From Saksenaea vasiformis B4078 (taxonomy: Eukaryota; Mucoromycota; Mucoromycetes; Mucorales; Saksenaeaceae), in assembly GCA_000697055.1 (NCBI GenBank), contig JNDT01001914.1:1-38020 (forward strand): a DNA stretch of 38,020 nucleotides, in the 5' to 3' direction. Shown here one piece after another: positions 20,414-33,039 of this stretch. How positions within the stretch are numbered: position 1 is the stretch's first letter; each line of letters starts with the position of its first letter. The notes under the pieces are model-generated. The model saw only the letters and a program-made list of their open reading frames with translations, searched no databases and had not been told where the DNA came from. The translations under genes and the position numbers were made by a program.

Positions 20414-22865
20414 ATGGCATTGAACAACGAACTCGAGAACTTGGTGCAAGAATGGTTGCGCCTCGATAAGGTAATATCTGTGTTCCTCGTAATCATGGTT
20501 TTAAAGAGCTTTTTGTAGAATGAAGAAACTCGCAACGAAATCATCGCACTTCAACAAGCAAACAATCAGGAAGAACTGGCTAAGAGGCTCTTGAATCGCA
20601 TCGAATTTGGCACAGCTGGTAATGCGAACTTGAAAGATTTCTTCCTGACAATTTTAATTGCAGGTCTACGAGCAAGAATGGAAGCAGGCTTCTCAAGAAT
20701 GAATGACTTGACTGTGCTCCAAGCCTCACAGGTAGAATACTGTCAGTAATTTTGCTTTGCTGACGCTATTGTTGTAGGGTCTTGCGAAGTACATCGAAAA
20801 TCATGTCAAGGACGCGAAGACGCGTGGTGTTGTGGTGGGACACGATCATCGTTATCATTCGGAAGAATTCGCTCGCCTGACTGCAGCTGCATTCATCACA
20901 CGTGGATTTAAAGTGTGGTATTTCAAGGATTATGTCCACACACCCTTGGTGGTAAGTGATTTAACCATTCACACCACTTCATTTGTTCACACATCACGTA
21001 TAGCCCTACACCATCAAAAAGCTCGGTGCTGCAGGTGGCGTTATGATTACAGCATCTCACGTAAGTCTTTACTGGATTAGCGTATGCTTTGTTTCTTATG
21101 CGGGTGTATAGAACCCCAAGGACGATAATGGATACAAGGTGTAAGTTTTACTTCAACGCAATATTTTTGTTTGCGTTTACTGACAGGACCTAGATACTGG
21201 GAGAACGCTTGTCAGATCATCCCGCCCCATGACGAAGGCATTGCAGCCAGCATTTTAGAAAACCTGGAACCTTGGGCATGGGACTATGAACTGATCAATA
21301 CAAGTGAACTCTGTAGCGATCCTACTGAGAAGGGCGTTATTGATGACTATTTTACAGAAGTGGCCGCTCAGTCGAAATTCAAGTAGGTGAACAGATGGAT
21401 GGGAAAGAAAATAGTAACATGTTCATAGAGAGGACAATGAGAAGACAGAAGTTAAATTCGTCTACACAGCTATGCATGGCGTTGGTGGCCCATTCGCCAA
21501 ACGTGCATTCGAGACTTTTGGTTTACCGCCATTTGTCATTGTGGACGAACAGTTTCAACCTGATCCGTCGTTCCCTACTGTGGCTTTCCCTAATCCAGAA
21601 GAAGGAAAGGGTTCATTGGTGAGTTGCAAGGATTACGTTCCCTCGTACTAACCCGCTTCCTCCAGAGCCTTGCCATTCAAACTGCAGAGCGCGCTGGAGC
21701 AAATATTATTTTGGCTAATGATCCCGACGCTGATCGTTTGGCGATTGCTGAGAAATTGAACAGGTATTTTATCATGAATTAGGATACATGTGGGAGCTGA
21801 GATTGCGATGGTAGCGGCGAATGGAAGTTGCTAAACGGCAACCAGATTGGTGCTGTGCTCGGTGCGGCATCGCTGGAAAAGGCAGAGGCTGCCGGCATCA
21901 AGACAGGTACCGTGATTGGGGAGCACCTCTTCTGGCTTATATTTATGGTATAATTTTAGATAAATTGGCAATGGTGGCAAGCACTGTATCTTCCAAGTTC
22001 CTTGCTCGTATGGCTGAAGTTGAAGGCTTCCGCTTTGAGGAATCATTGACTGGCTTCAAGTGGATCGGAAACAAGTCGATGGAACTGGAACAAGAAGGAT
22101 ACCATGTCGTTTTCTCCTATGAAGAAGCCATTGGATTCACTATTGGTGACATCGTCAAGGATAAGGATGGTGTCAGCGCGCTCGCCTTTTTCTCTGAATG
22201 GGCTGTGCAGCTGTATAAGCGCGGACTAACAGTGTACGAATATTTGGACGGACTTTACAAGAAATACGGTTACTTCGTATCGGATAACTCCTACTTTATC
22301 TGCCACGATAAGCAATTGATTGGAAAGATCTTCCAGCGTATCAGATACGGCGATAACCCAGTAAGTGTTCGTCTTGTATGAAGACATACCGATTAATGAT
22401 GACAATCATAGACAAAGGGTGCATCAGAAGTAAGTTAGAAACGCGTCTTGATTTCATCTCTGAAACGTTCATTATCGTTTTTATTAGTTTGAATACGAGC
22501 TTGCTTATCCAACGACTATCGGTGGCTACAAGGTTACTGGGATCCGGGATCTTACTATTGGCTACGATTCCAACACAGCAGACAACAAGCCAACTTTGCC
22601 GGTGTCAGCCTCCTCCGAAATGATCACCTTCCGCCTGGAGAACAACACTGTTTTCACCATTCGAACCAGGTAATATCGATGATTTTTTATTTTGTTTGTT
22701 GACGCAGCAATTAGCGGTACGGAACCAAAGATCAAGTACTACTCAGAATTGCGTGGTGAAACGGAAGAACAAGCGGTGAGAGATTTGGCCAAGGTGGTGG
22801 CTGCCATTGGTACCGAACTGATGGAATTTGAAAAAAATGGACTTCAACAAAAGAAGGAAGCCTAA
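20414..22865 (+). CDS. PGM2: Pgm2-type phosphomutase (phosphoglucomutase/phosphopentomutase)
   Basis: Interconverts the 1- and 6-phosphates of glucose or the 1- and 5-phosphates of pentoses in the cytosol. Exons: 20414-20470, 20519-20618, 20664-20731, 20778-20951, 21004-21060, 21112-21140, 21194-21382, 21429-21618, 21666-21763, 21815-21906, 21960-22360, 22412-22429, 22488-22669, 22715-22865; 1,806 nt, 601 residues, typical length. The active-site serine loop is [13 protein letters not shown], split by an intron after His. The metal-binding loop is [11 protein letters not shown], the sugar-binding loop is YEEAIGF, and the phosphate-binding loop is [12 protein letters not shown]. The start [11 protein letters not shown] is followed by the family's [11 protein letters not shown]. 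Exon 12 is 18 nt (TKGASE). The Pgm2 subfamily (pentose-preferring in animals and yeast) is indicated by EFGTAGLR and ASTVSSK. Confidence 0.93.
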
Positions 22866-23773
22866 ATTCACGGATTTTATCCGAACATCAGCAATTCTGT
22901 CATGTCCGAATGAATTCTAGGGCCATGATTTAAAACAACTTGTTTTGTGTTGGAATTGTCTTAACTTCGTGTGAAAAGATGGGTTGTAGTTCGCGAGTTG
23001 TTATTTTCAAAGCGATATAAAGATATTCCATAAAGTGTTTGTAACTCGTTTGAGCAGTTTAATCCAGCTTTGTAAGCTATGACGTTGTGGAGTCCATAGT
23101 CAACAGGCCCTTTGCTTCCTTTCTTGTTGGCCTTCTTTTTGGTGTCGTGGTTTCAAACACAATCTAATTCTTTGAGCAAAACGCTAAGATCTCTGCGATA
23201 TCCACGCATTAACAAGAAAGTCTTAAGCTCGTTAAAGAACGATTGACCTCGTCTCCCGGCACTTTATGAACTGCAAGTTGTAACTGGTCTTCTAAACTGT
23301 GTCTGTAGGCTGCTTGCTATGTTCGATAGGACTTGAAGCAGTGCAGTCTCCGGCGATAAATCGTGGAAAATAATAAGATTTGACAGTGCTTATATAAGTG
23401 ATGGATAAATATCGTTTGAAACTGAGATCATGATAACGATTATGCGAACAGATCTCTTAGGAGCCATACCTAATCCGACCCGCACTTTTTGGAGCCATAC
23501 CTTGCACAACCGCACACTCACTGAAACTACACTAAACCTTATTGATCTCCGGGCCGGGAATTTGGTACGGCACCTAAGAAAAAGGCACAAAGTATGTGTT
23601 CGCATCTTAGCAGGATAAACTCCGCAGCGGTGTAAAAGAAGTCTAAAGGAATAGTTGTAGTTAATCGTTTCTTCAGATAAGAAAAATACATTCCTTTCAA
23701 GCTGTCGTTGGGTCGCTGCATTAAGAGAAAGTCTTCGTCACTTCAAAAACGAAAGTACTTGATCTTGTGCCAC
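22866..23773. other. Intergenic region with a possible coding relic
   Basis: Holds the 3' flank of the phosphomutase. On the minus strand, 23389-23153 is open except for one internal TAA (23264-23266) and reads protein-like (FFNELKTFLLMRGYRRDLS), which may be a decayed gene or element. A TATATAAG lies at 23391. No other feature was recognised. Confidence 0.3.
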
Positions 23774-24108
23774 ATGGAAGAGAGTAAAGTAATCTACTTT
23801 TTCAAGCTAATTGGAGTTTATTATAGACATAAACAGCTTACCAAGCGGGTGCCGATATTTTGGAGGTACCTTCCACTGGAAGCACGATTTACTTCCATCC
23901 CACCCGCACATACAAGAAATATTTAGCTGACGCAAACGTTCTTCAAAATCTCATAATTTCAACATCCGCTAGTGTGCGTAAACGGGTATGGAACAAATGG
24001 CGATCGGTTGCAGTAAACATTTTCCCCCTTTTACTTATTCTCTGCTCCCTTCTTTTTACTCCCAGCCGCTCTAGATAAACACCACGGAAGACATACAACG
24101 ACTCATCA

Positions 24109-25701
<1,593 letters not shown>

Positions 25702-28700
25702 ATTACATAGTCACTCAATCATGCATATACACATACGTACATACACCCAACATCCCCAACATTTGTATGATAAACAGCACGAATAAAATAATCAATTTGG
25801 ACAAGAAATTAGACGGCCGTCGTGTATTGCTAAGGTAGGAGAATGCCTCTATGTGACTTGATAGAGAGAGGGAGAGATTCATCTATCCCATTGATCGCTA
25901 TTAATGAGCTTAGAAATATAGCTTCTTTAACGATTCGCAGACTACTGTATTTGTGGAACGGAAGTCCATGAAACAGGACAAGTAATTCGCAAGTTTTCCG
26001 GGGGCACACGCGGGTCTTGCGCAATTTTTGCAACGTTACCTGGGCTGCTAACTTTGTTGGATGTATTACATGTGCGACAGATGTGGCGAAACCTACTCGA
26101 TACTAATGTTCGCAGGCATAGAAATCAATGGAACCTTGCTTGTAACACACACCTGGCTTCAGGAACACATTTTTGATTTCTTCTACCTTAAAATGGCAAA
26201 CATGGGTTACTATTTATTGTACATATTTTTACGCTAATCTATATAAATTTTGCGTCCATGAGGAGCCACTTTTACGCTAGGAATAGAATCAAGTATGCGT
26301 TCATTAATACATAAGCTGGCGACAAATTTATACACTAGTTACATCAACGCGGTCCCTCGATGGACGCGAAATTCATATAGACAGCATAAGAATTTGTTCA
26401 TGGTTAGTAACTGGAACAATACTTGGATGTCAGTTAACTTACCCCGGAGGTATTCCTACGCATTCGCAGGTGCCACACTGCCGATCATTTTGGTGGGGGT
26501 GGGAGTAATCGGTCATGGCTTCCATGGAGCGGCCAGTGTCACGCTTTTACGACCAGAGGTCTAAACAATCAATCAAAAGACATGAGTTTCCGTGTGTACA
26601 GTCAATCCTAGTATGTATCGGGGACGTTTCATGCGGGAGACGGAGCCAAAGAAAAAAAAAAAGAAATTCATAGGTCCCTTTAACTACTGTCACTCTACGC
26701 ATTCCGATCGGTGCAGTGGGGAGCCTCTTACAATGGACTAGCACAATACATCTTTGATTTAGAAGCAAAGGTATCTGAGGTCCTGCGCAAAAGCTCTTGG
26801 GTATCCACTGCAAGATTGGTTTGCTACCAACGCAAAGTAGTGTTTAGATGACGAAAATGTGGATTCAAAAGCCAGTCATTTTATTTCTCGAAGAAAATAT
26901 AGGGCATAACAAGATTGTTGTGTCCAGACTTCTTTGTCAACTACATGCTTATTTTATACCGAAATTCCGGTGTCATTTCACGAAATAAGCGACCTAACCC
27001 GTCTCACATACTTCAACATCATATGCTCTACATTCGCCTCATCGACATTCCAGAATAGAGTCAACAAAAAAAAATTTGAAACAGCTTTCCCCTTAATGCC
27101 CGCTGTATTCCATTAGTCTGAGACGCCTTTTATATGGACACAAAGGGATGCTATCAGCGGGACACCTTGAGCCGGTAACGAATAGCTATCTCTGAATCTG
27201 ATACAACATGGCAGGGTGCCAAACGTTGCACTACTGCAAAGAGAGCTACCTACCAACATAATGTTTAGTTGGATCTGAAGCCAGATAACCTAAAGGTACA
27301 CCCAATTCTACGAAAGATTCAGTAATCTTTTTTTTTCTATAGAAATTGTAATCAGTACCCAGGGAATGCTACCGCGGATTTGTTTAGATGAGTCATCTGT
27401 CGGCCCAAGCATAAAAAAAAACACATAGAAGTTCATCCAACCATCAAATTCATCATAAGACCGCCTCGCGAGGAATGGTATCAGAAACCTGGTCGGCGAA
27501 TAGCCAACCAACTAATCTAGAACATTCATTTACATGAACACCACGTGAACTAAGCTGAATAGAAAGAGATATTTTTTTCCACTGAATGAAAGGGGGAACG
27601 TTGTACCATCATTTTTGGAATAGTATGCCACAAGGATCCGCCGCGTAGTTATCGAAAACAATCTACAACCAAACTGTTAGATTTCAAGGTCAACCAAATC
27701 AGCTTTACAAAGTGCGACAGTGCTGTCTTTTTGAAAGAGCGATATTAGCCTTTGGAAGCACCGCGTACATACACGTTTCCACAATAAGCTACCAAGGGCC
27801 GTCAGTGGCGCGCGCACGAATACACAATCTAGAGATCCGAATATGCAGCGTAGAAGTGGTTTCTATGCCCTTAAGGTACAAATGGTCGCTGTTTCAAACA
27901 AGCAAATTGATAAAAGTTAAATAGTTTAGGTTCGCCGCTTGTCAAGGTGACACGGTCGGACGTTATACCGTAATTGTTGCTATCAGCGCTCCTGGATCAT
28001 GCCGTTTATTGCTACAGCGTTTGTTTGAATCGTTTGGCCTGTTCTAACTGACTCTGTAAATAATCAAGGAGAGTGTCAAACGTAACAGCCTATTCGAGAG
28101 CTTTTACTCGTATGAACTTTGTTTCTTGGCGGGGCAAAATTTTATTTGAGCAGTAAAGAACGTCATAGATAAAGTTTACCTAACTCTGGTGAGTATAGTT
28201 CTCCGTTAACAGATGCCACATGTAGCATCTATGGGGGATCTTGAGAGGGAGAAAGTTACTAATGATATCTAACGGTAACTGTTCTTGTTGTGCGCTACAG
28301 AGACCTCGAGGCGATAGAGTATCCAACAGGTCTGTAAAAATGGTATTGCGTGTGATAACATCTACCTTATCGGAGAAATTGTCGTACACATACACAGCCG
28401 GGACAGTTCGGGAAAGACATGAATAAACTTGTACAAGATTAATAGGAGAACTTTGGGGTAGAACAGAACGGAAGGCGAAAAATGGACGTCTCTCTCCGTC
28501 TATCTTAATACTTTTGACCACCGAAACCTAGAGCATCATTTCGTATTGGACCAAAAACCCTCGTCTCCACTCGTTCAAAATTATCACTTGTATACGAAGT
28601 CCGGAATTTCATGAATGCAACAATGACTATCTCCAAGCACAGGTCTCATGTGGTTCCAACGCAGAATAGCTTTAATCGACTCAAGATTATATGTAGATGC

Positions 28701-28714
28701 ATGTAATTTTTTTT
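25702..28714. other. Gene-poor stretch
   Basis: Several short open frames occur: 26295-26564 plus with a hydrophobic C-terminal segment, and 28180-28521 minus preceded by a CTCTAG acceptor-like site. None has a recognised domain. The segments near 26800-26880 and 27225-27290 look like diverged copies of each other (CTACCAAC...TGTTTAG...AGCCAG). It may be decayed transposon or gene remnants. Confidence 0.35.
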
Positions 28715-29593
28715 TTATTCTAGAACTAATTCGCCTCGAAGAAACTTGATAAAGTTCTTCACCATCCATATGTTGTCCATCTCCTCTTCAGGGTTAGAAT
28801 CCAGATTTCCAAGACATTCATGGAGAAAATCATCGGTGATAGCACCGATAGCGTGTCGGTTTGCGAGGTAATATCGGAGTATATCATGATTCAGTTCTGG
28901 ATGTGCTTGGCTCGTCAGACATTGCATGTCCTCAGAAACAGTTAACTGAACTGGTGTATGGGTGGGAGTAGTAGCTAACCAACGGAATCCTTTTCCTAAC
29001 TTCGTAACGTGGTCTTCGTGTGCCTCATAGGTGGTCTATCCGAGCAGCAAAAATATATGAACACATATTCTTTCTCCCATATCTGCTACACAACTTACAA
29101 AGCTTCTCTTAGTGGTATCAAATAATTTCATGCCATCTGCCGTTAACTCGATTTCTGTGTGGCCAAACTAGTAATACGTCTGTATTTAAAGACTTAAACA
29201 CCAAATACTCTTGCCTACCTCCCATCCATTGGTGTTCTTCTTTACTTCACCACCGCATGTACGCGAAATGAGTTGATGACCAAAGCAGATGCCAATTAAC
29301 TTGATCTTTTTATGGTTTGTTCTGATATCTTTGATGAAGTCCATCAACTTGAGGATCCAAGGATGGTTCTGTGATGCCGACTCTGTCGAATTGATAATAA
29401 TGATACCATCGTATTTCTCCACACTCTTCGGGTATTCTTGCTTATAGACATGGAATGGTTCAACATTCATCTTTGCCCCAGCTCTTTCAAAGGCTCTACC
29501 ATGGATCTGCTCGGGAAGACCATACCTTTGGACCACATGCTCAAAAGGAGGATCGCATACGAACAAGGCCACTGTCAATTCTATTACGGTCAT
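28715..29593 (-). CDS. Class I glutamine amidotransferase-like protein (copy 1, intact)
   Basis: Exons 29593-29219, 29167-29099 and 29035-28715 give 254 residues with all phases consistent. The nucleophile Cys is in GICFGHQLI, followed by a GGEV-NTNGWE segment. The His-x-Glu of the triad is in SQAHPEL near the C-terminus. These are the hallmarks of stand-alone fungal GATase1 proteins related to the GMP synthase amidotransferase domain. They may release glutamine ammonia or hydrolyse gamma-glutamyl compounds; the substrate is unknown. Both introns have GT/AG ends (GTAGGC...ACTAG and GTAAGT...GATAG). A second, damaged copy lies 2.5 kb away in the same orientation. Confidence 0.88.
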
Positions 29594-30019
29594 TTTGAGG
29601 GAACGCAGAGGAAATGGTATAAGTATGCAAATGAGCGAAAATGAAAAGAAAAAATGAGGCGCTTTTTAACTTTTTCTAGGGAGGCAAAGTATTGTTTTTT
29701 TTTTCCTCTGATTCAGTGAATAGTTTGTGGAACAGGTACCTTCGGGTGGCAATTTTGGGACTGTCATCAGTCTTTCATAGGTCTAACGTCGAAGAACAGG
29801 AGATCACACAACATCAGCCTATACTTTCCTATCTTCCTTAAGGAAAATACTGTTGTCGGTGATGAAAAGCAAGCCCCGAGTGCTGTAGCTCTGCTACAGA
29901 TGAGCTGCATAATAATTTAGTCGCTGTTCATTATTTCTGTAGGAAGTGAATCGTGGGAATCACCCCTTTAAACTTTTTCTTTTATCCGGTGTTATAATTT
30001 CCGTGTCGTACTCTTCCAT

Positions 30020-30525
30020 GTTACGTCTGTGTCACTGATAGCTTTCCATAATCTAGTGCAAAAGATGCGTCAGAAACCGGGTTTAGTTGTCTTGTGCAAA
30101 GGACGTGTTAAAGACAGGGGGCGATTATCCCGTGTTAAAGATAGGGTTATCTATTTCCTGCAAAAGGCGTGGCAATGACCGGATTTTTTTTATTTCATGC
30201 AAAGGGTGCGTGAAAGGCACTTTCTTTTATCTCACGCAGAATACGTGTCGTTGATAGGTTACCATCACCTCATACAAAGGATGGATCAGTGGTCGGATTC
30301 TTTTATGTCATGCAACGAGTGTATGAAAGGTATTTTCTTGCCTCATATAGAAAGCGTGGCGGTGATAAGGTCCTGTCGCTTCATGCAAAGAGGCATACCG
30401 GTGATCGGTTTCTTTTGACTCATATAAACGGCGCCTCAGGAACAGGATTATGTCGTCTCATTGAAGGTGGTGTTGAACATAGGTTCCTTTTATCTCACAC
30501 AAAAAGGATGTCTCAGATAATGGAA
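30020..30525. repeat. Degenerate ~38-bp tandem repeat (minisatellite)
   Basis: About 12-13 head-to-tail units of 35-39 bp. A typical unit reads ATGCAAAGGGTGYGTSA, then GTGATAGGTTTC, then TTTTATCTC. Clear units start near 30056, 30180, 30198, 30236, 30274, 30312, 30346, 30384, 30422 and 30460. The period is not a multiple of three, so the overlapping open frames are not evidence of a protein. Confidence 0.7.
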
Positions 30526-31137
30526 AGTGGTGCATATTTAAAGGGAGCTCTTCTTTTTCGTTTGTTTTTCTTTAGCTCTGTTGGTACAAACGTCCCCAAT
30601 ATAGATGCCAACTTTTTATTACATAGCCAATATCACCCATGCTTTTTTGTATGCCGTTTAGGCTGCATGGCCGCTGTCCCTAATCGTATTGGCCGTGTTG
30701 GTGCTTTATGTTCACACTCAAAGTACGTAAACGTTGTCACACACGTTCAGTATTGCTCGCCTTTCACAATTGATTCGCCAGACTATGTATCAGTTCAAGT
30801 CCTCTGAACGCCGTTCAAACATGGCCTCTCCTAAGCCATCAGCTCATCTCCACCTCTCGCCGCCCCCACCGCTTCAGGTGCAGGCTAGGCCTCCGTCAAT
30901 GGGCGGAATTATCCCTTCGGGGAGAGTTAAGTGAAAAGGCATCCAAGTATTATTTCATTTACCAGCAGTGAATTAATTTTTACACCGCCCGAATAAATTT
31001 TGCATCCGCCGAAGATCAAGTTCATGTAGCTGATTAACCTTCAGTCGAAACACTGATGTACTAGTGGTCGCAGATCCAGTTCTTCTTTGGCTCAAACCTG
31101 GCTCTTCAGAGACGCGAGGGTTATTTAAAGTACCGTA
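30526..31137. other. Gene-free stretch
   Basis: Between the minisatellite and the LINE-like tail. A short Pro/Ser-rich frame ends at 30934, with no motif. Nothing else is supported. Confidence 0.35.
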
Positions 31138-31754
31138 AATGATAGATCAGAACTTTATTTTTTTAATGACTGTGAGGGCGTCGCTAACTAAGTATGTCCG
31201 CTCTAGCCCGGTCTGGAAGAATGTGAGTGGAAAACAAGGACCTTTGTAGCAAAGGGAAAAAAGCCAAAAGCGAAAGGGCAAGATCTATAGATGGAGGGCG
31301 GGGAGAGGAAGGGCAGAAGGATCTGTATGGGTGAAGTAGACGTGAGAGATAGTAATAGGAAGAAAGGCATAAGATGAAAAAAAGGGAAAATATAGGGAGC
31401 GGAACCAAGTGGTAGGTAGAGAGTGAGAGGAGGAAAAAAGCGGTAGGTGTAGATGGGCCAAGCTGATCCTCGACGAATCGGTCTGGCGAATGTGTAAGGC
31501 GGTCGATAGACTTGGGCGGCGAGTTGATTCAGGACAAACGAGATCGGGTCAAGGATTACCACGGGAACGTTGAGGCGGCGATGAGCTTGCAGGCAAAAGA
31601 TGGCACGGGAGCGGCTAAGTCGCGAGTCCAGGGAGCAATTACGACACGGCCAGGGCTTCCCACTAGGCATCCAGCCGAGACGCCAGCGAATGCAACGGCT
31701 ACGTTCTTGTCGGGTCATAGGGAGCCAGAAGATGGGAGCATAGATGATAGGTGA
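31138..31754 (-). mobile_element. LINE-like retrotransposon 3' end (decayed)
   Basis: On the minus strand, 31740-31470 encodes WLPMTRQERSRCIRWRLGW, then GKPWPC, CRNC...CLQAHRRL and DPISFVLN. This resembles the C-terminal Cys/His-rich end of non-LTR reverse transcriptases common in Mucorales genomes (from memory). Downstream the frame becomes low-complexity. The tail at 31258-31138 carries an AATAAA-like signal and is repeated, diverged, at 31744-31864. It is 5'-truncated with no RT core in the window. Confidence 0.5.
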
Positions 31755-31864
31755 AAATTTGCGTCTTTATTGAATAACCGTGAGTGCTTCGTTATTTAAC
31801 ATGTACACTCTGGCTCGGTCTCAGAGAAACAATGGACAGAAAAAAACCTTGTTAGTGTAGGGAC
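31744..31864 (-). repeat. Second copy of the LINE-like 3' tail
   Basis: Direct repeat of 31138-31258, diverged (shared GTGAG-GC, GCTCGGTCT, ACCTT-GTAG, AGGGA). On the minus strand it ends in AATAAAG like the first copy, as expected for two elements of one family. Confidence 0.45.
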
Positions 31865-32139
31865 TCAGCCGCTCATCATTTCTTTTATTTTTCATCTCCA
31901 TCTATCCTCTATTATGAAAGATGAAGCCGCTTATTGCTATTTTCAGCTTTACTGATCTCGCTTAGATTTCATGTTTAGGCCTCTGTCCTTTTTCTTATCT
32001 GTAATACAACGTTATTGAAACGTCAAGCGAACTCAAAAAAGGCGGCACCTGGCGATTTATGCTTTTTATACATAGAAAGGAGGTTCCCCGCTTGGTGCGG
32101 ATTTGCTTTCCGGAAACACTGTACGTTGTACTAGTGAAT

Positions 32140-33039
32140 CTATGTGCCATTTGCGAAGTTTCGCTGTTGCAGAACTAACTCGCCTCGTAGAAACTTGATA
32201 AAGTTCTTCACCATCCATATGTTGTCCATCTCCTCTTCAGGGTTAGAATCCAGATTTCCAAGACATTCATGGAGAAAATCATCGGTGATAGCACCGATTG
32301 CGTGTCGATTTGCAAGGCAGTATCGGAGTATATCATGATTCAGTTCTGGATGTGCTTGGCTCGTCAGACATTGCATGTCCTCAGAGACAGTTAACTGAAC
32401 TGGCGTACGGGTGCAAGTAGCGGCTAACCAACGGAAGCCTTTTCCCAGTTTTGTAACATGGTCTTCGTGTGCTTCGTACAAGGTCTATCCAATCAATACA
32501 TGGATGAATATGCCCTTTCTTTCATTGCTGTTATATAACCTACAATATATCTCTTCGTGGTATTGAACAATTTCATGCCGTCTTGTGTCAACTCAATTTC
32601 TGTGTGACCAAACTAAATATCCGCCTGCATTTAGAGACTTGAAATGGAACTGGTCTTCCCTTACCTCCCATCCATTGGCATTCTTCTTTACTTCACCACC
32701 ACATGTACGCGAAATGAGTTGATGACCAAAGCAGATGCCAATTAACTTGATTTTTTTTATAGTTTGTTCTGATATCGCTGATGAACCTCATCAATTTAAG
32801 GATCCAAGGATGGCTCTGTGATGCTGACCCTGTTGAGTTTAGAATAAAAATAGCGTCGTACTTGGCGACGTCGCTCGGGTATTCTTGCTTGTAAACATGG
32901 AAGGCTCCCAATTTACCTTTGCTCCCGCTCTCTTAAACGCCGTGTTGTATATTTGTTCAGGCAAGCCATGGTTTTCAACTACATATTCAAAAGGAGTATC
33001 ACATATAAATAAAGCTATGGTTAATTCTATAACGGCCAT
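32140..33039 (-). pseudogene. Class I glutamine amidotransferase-like protein (copy 2, frameshifted)
   Basis: Tandem duplicate of the 28715-29593 gene with the same three-exon layout. Relative to copy 1, the first exon has a one-base loss near 32900-32912 and a one-base gain in a T run at 32749-32760. The roughly 150-bp part between them is out of frame and reaches a stop. The nucleophile motif (GICFGHQLI equivalent) and the C-terminal SQAHPEL are still encoded. The C-terminus is extended (ends LVLQQRNFANGT). Assembly error in the homopolymer could explain one shift but not both. Confidence 0.75.

Noticed and set aside
26295..26564. 89-codon plus-strand frame with a hydrophobic C-terminal part and an ATATAAA upstream
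   Set aside because: Could be a small membrane protein, but no homology, no introns and a repeat-rich setting; too weak to annotate as a gene.
28180..28521. 113-codon minus-strand frame
   Set aside because: Composition is protein-like and an acceptor-like CTCTAG precedes it, but no start codon, family motif or partner exon was found.
30289..30807. 172-codon plus-strand open frame
   Set aside because: It runs through the 38-bp tandem repeat, whose period is not a multiple of three; no domain and no splice context.
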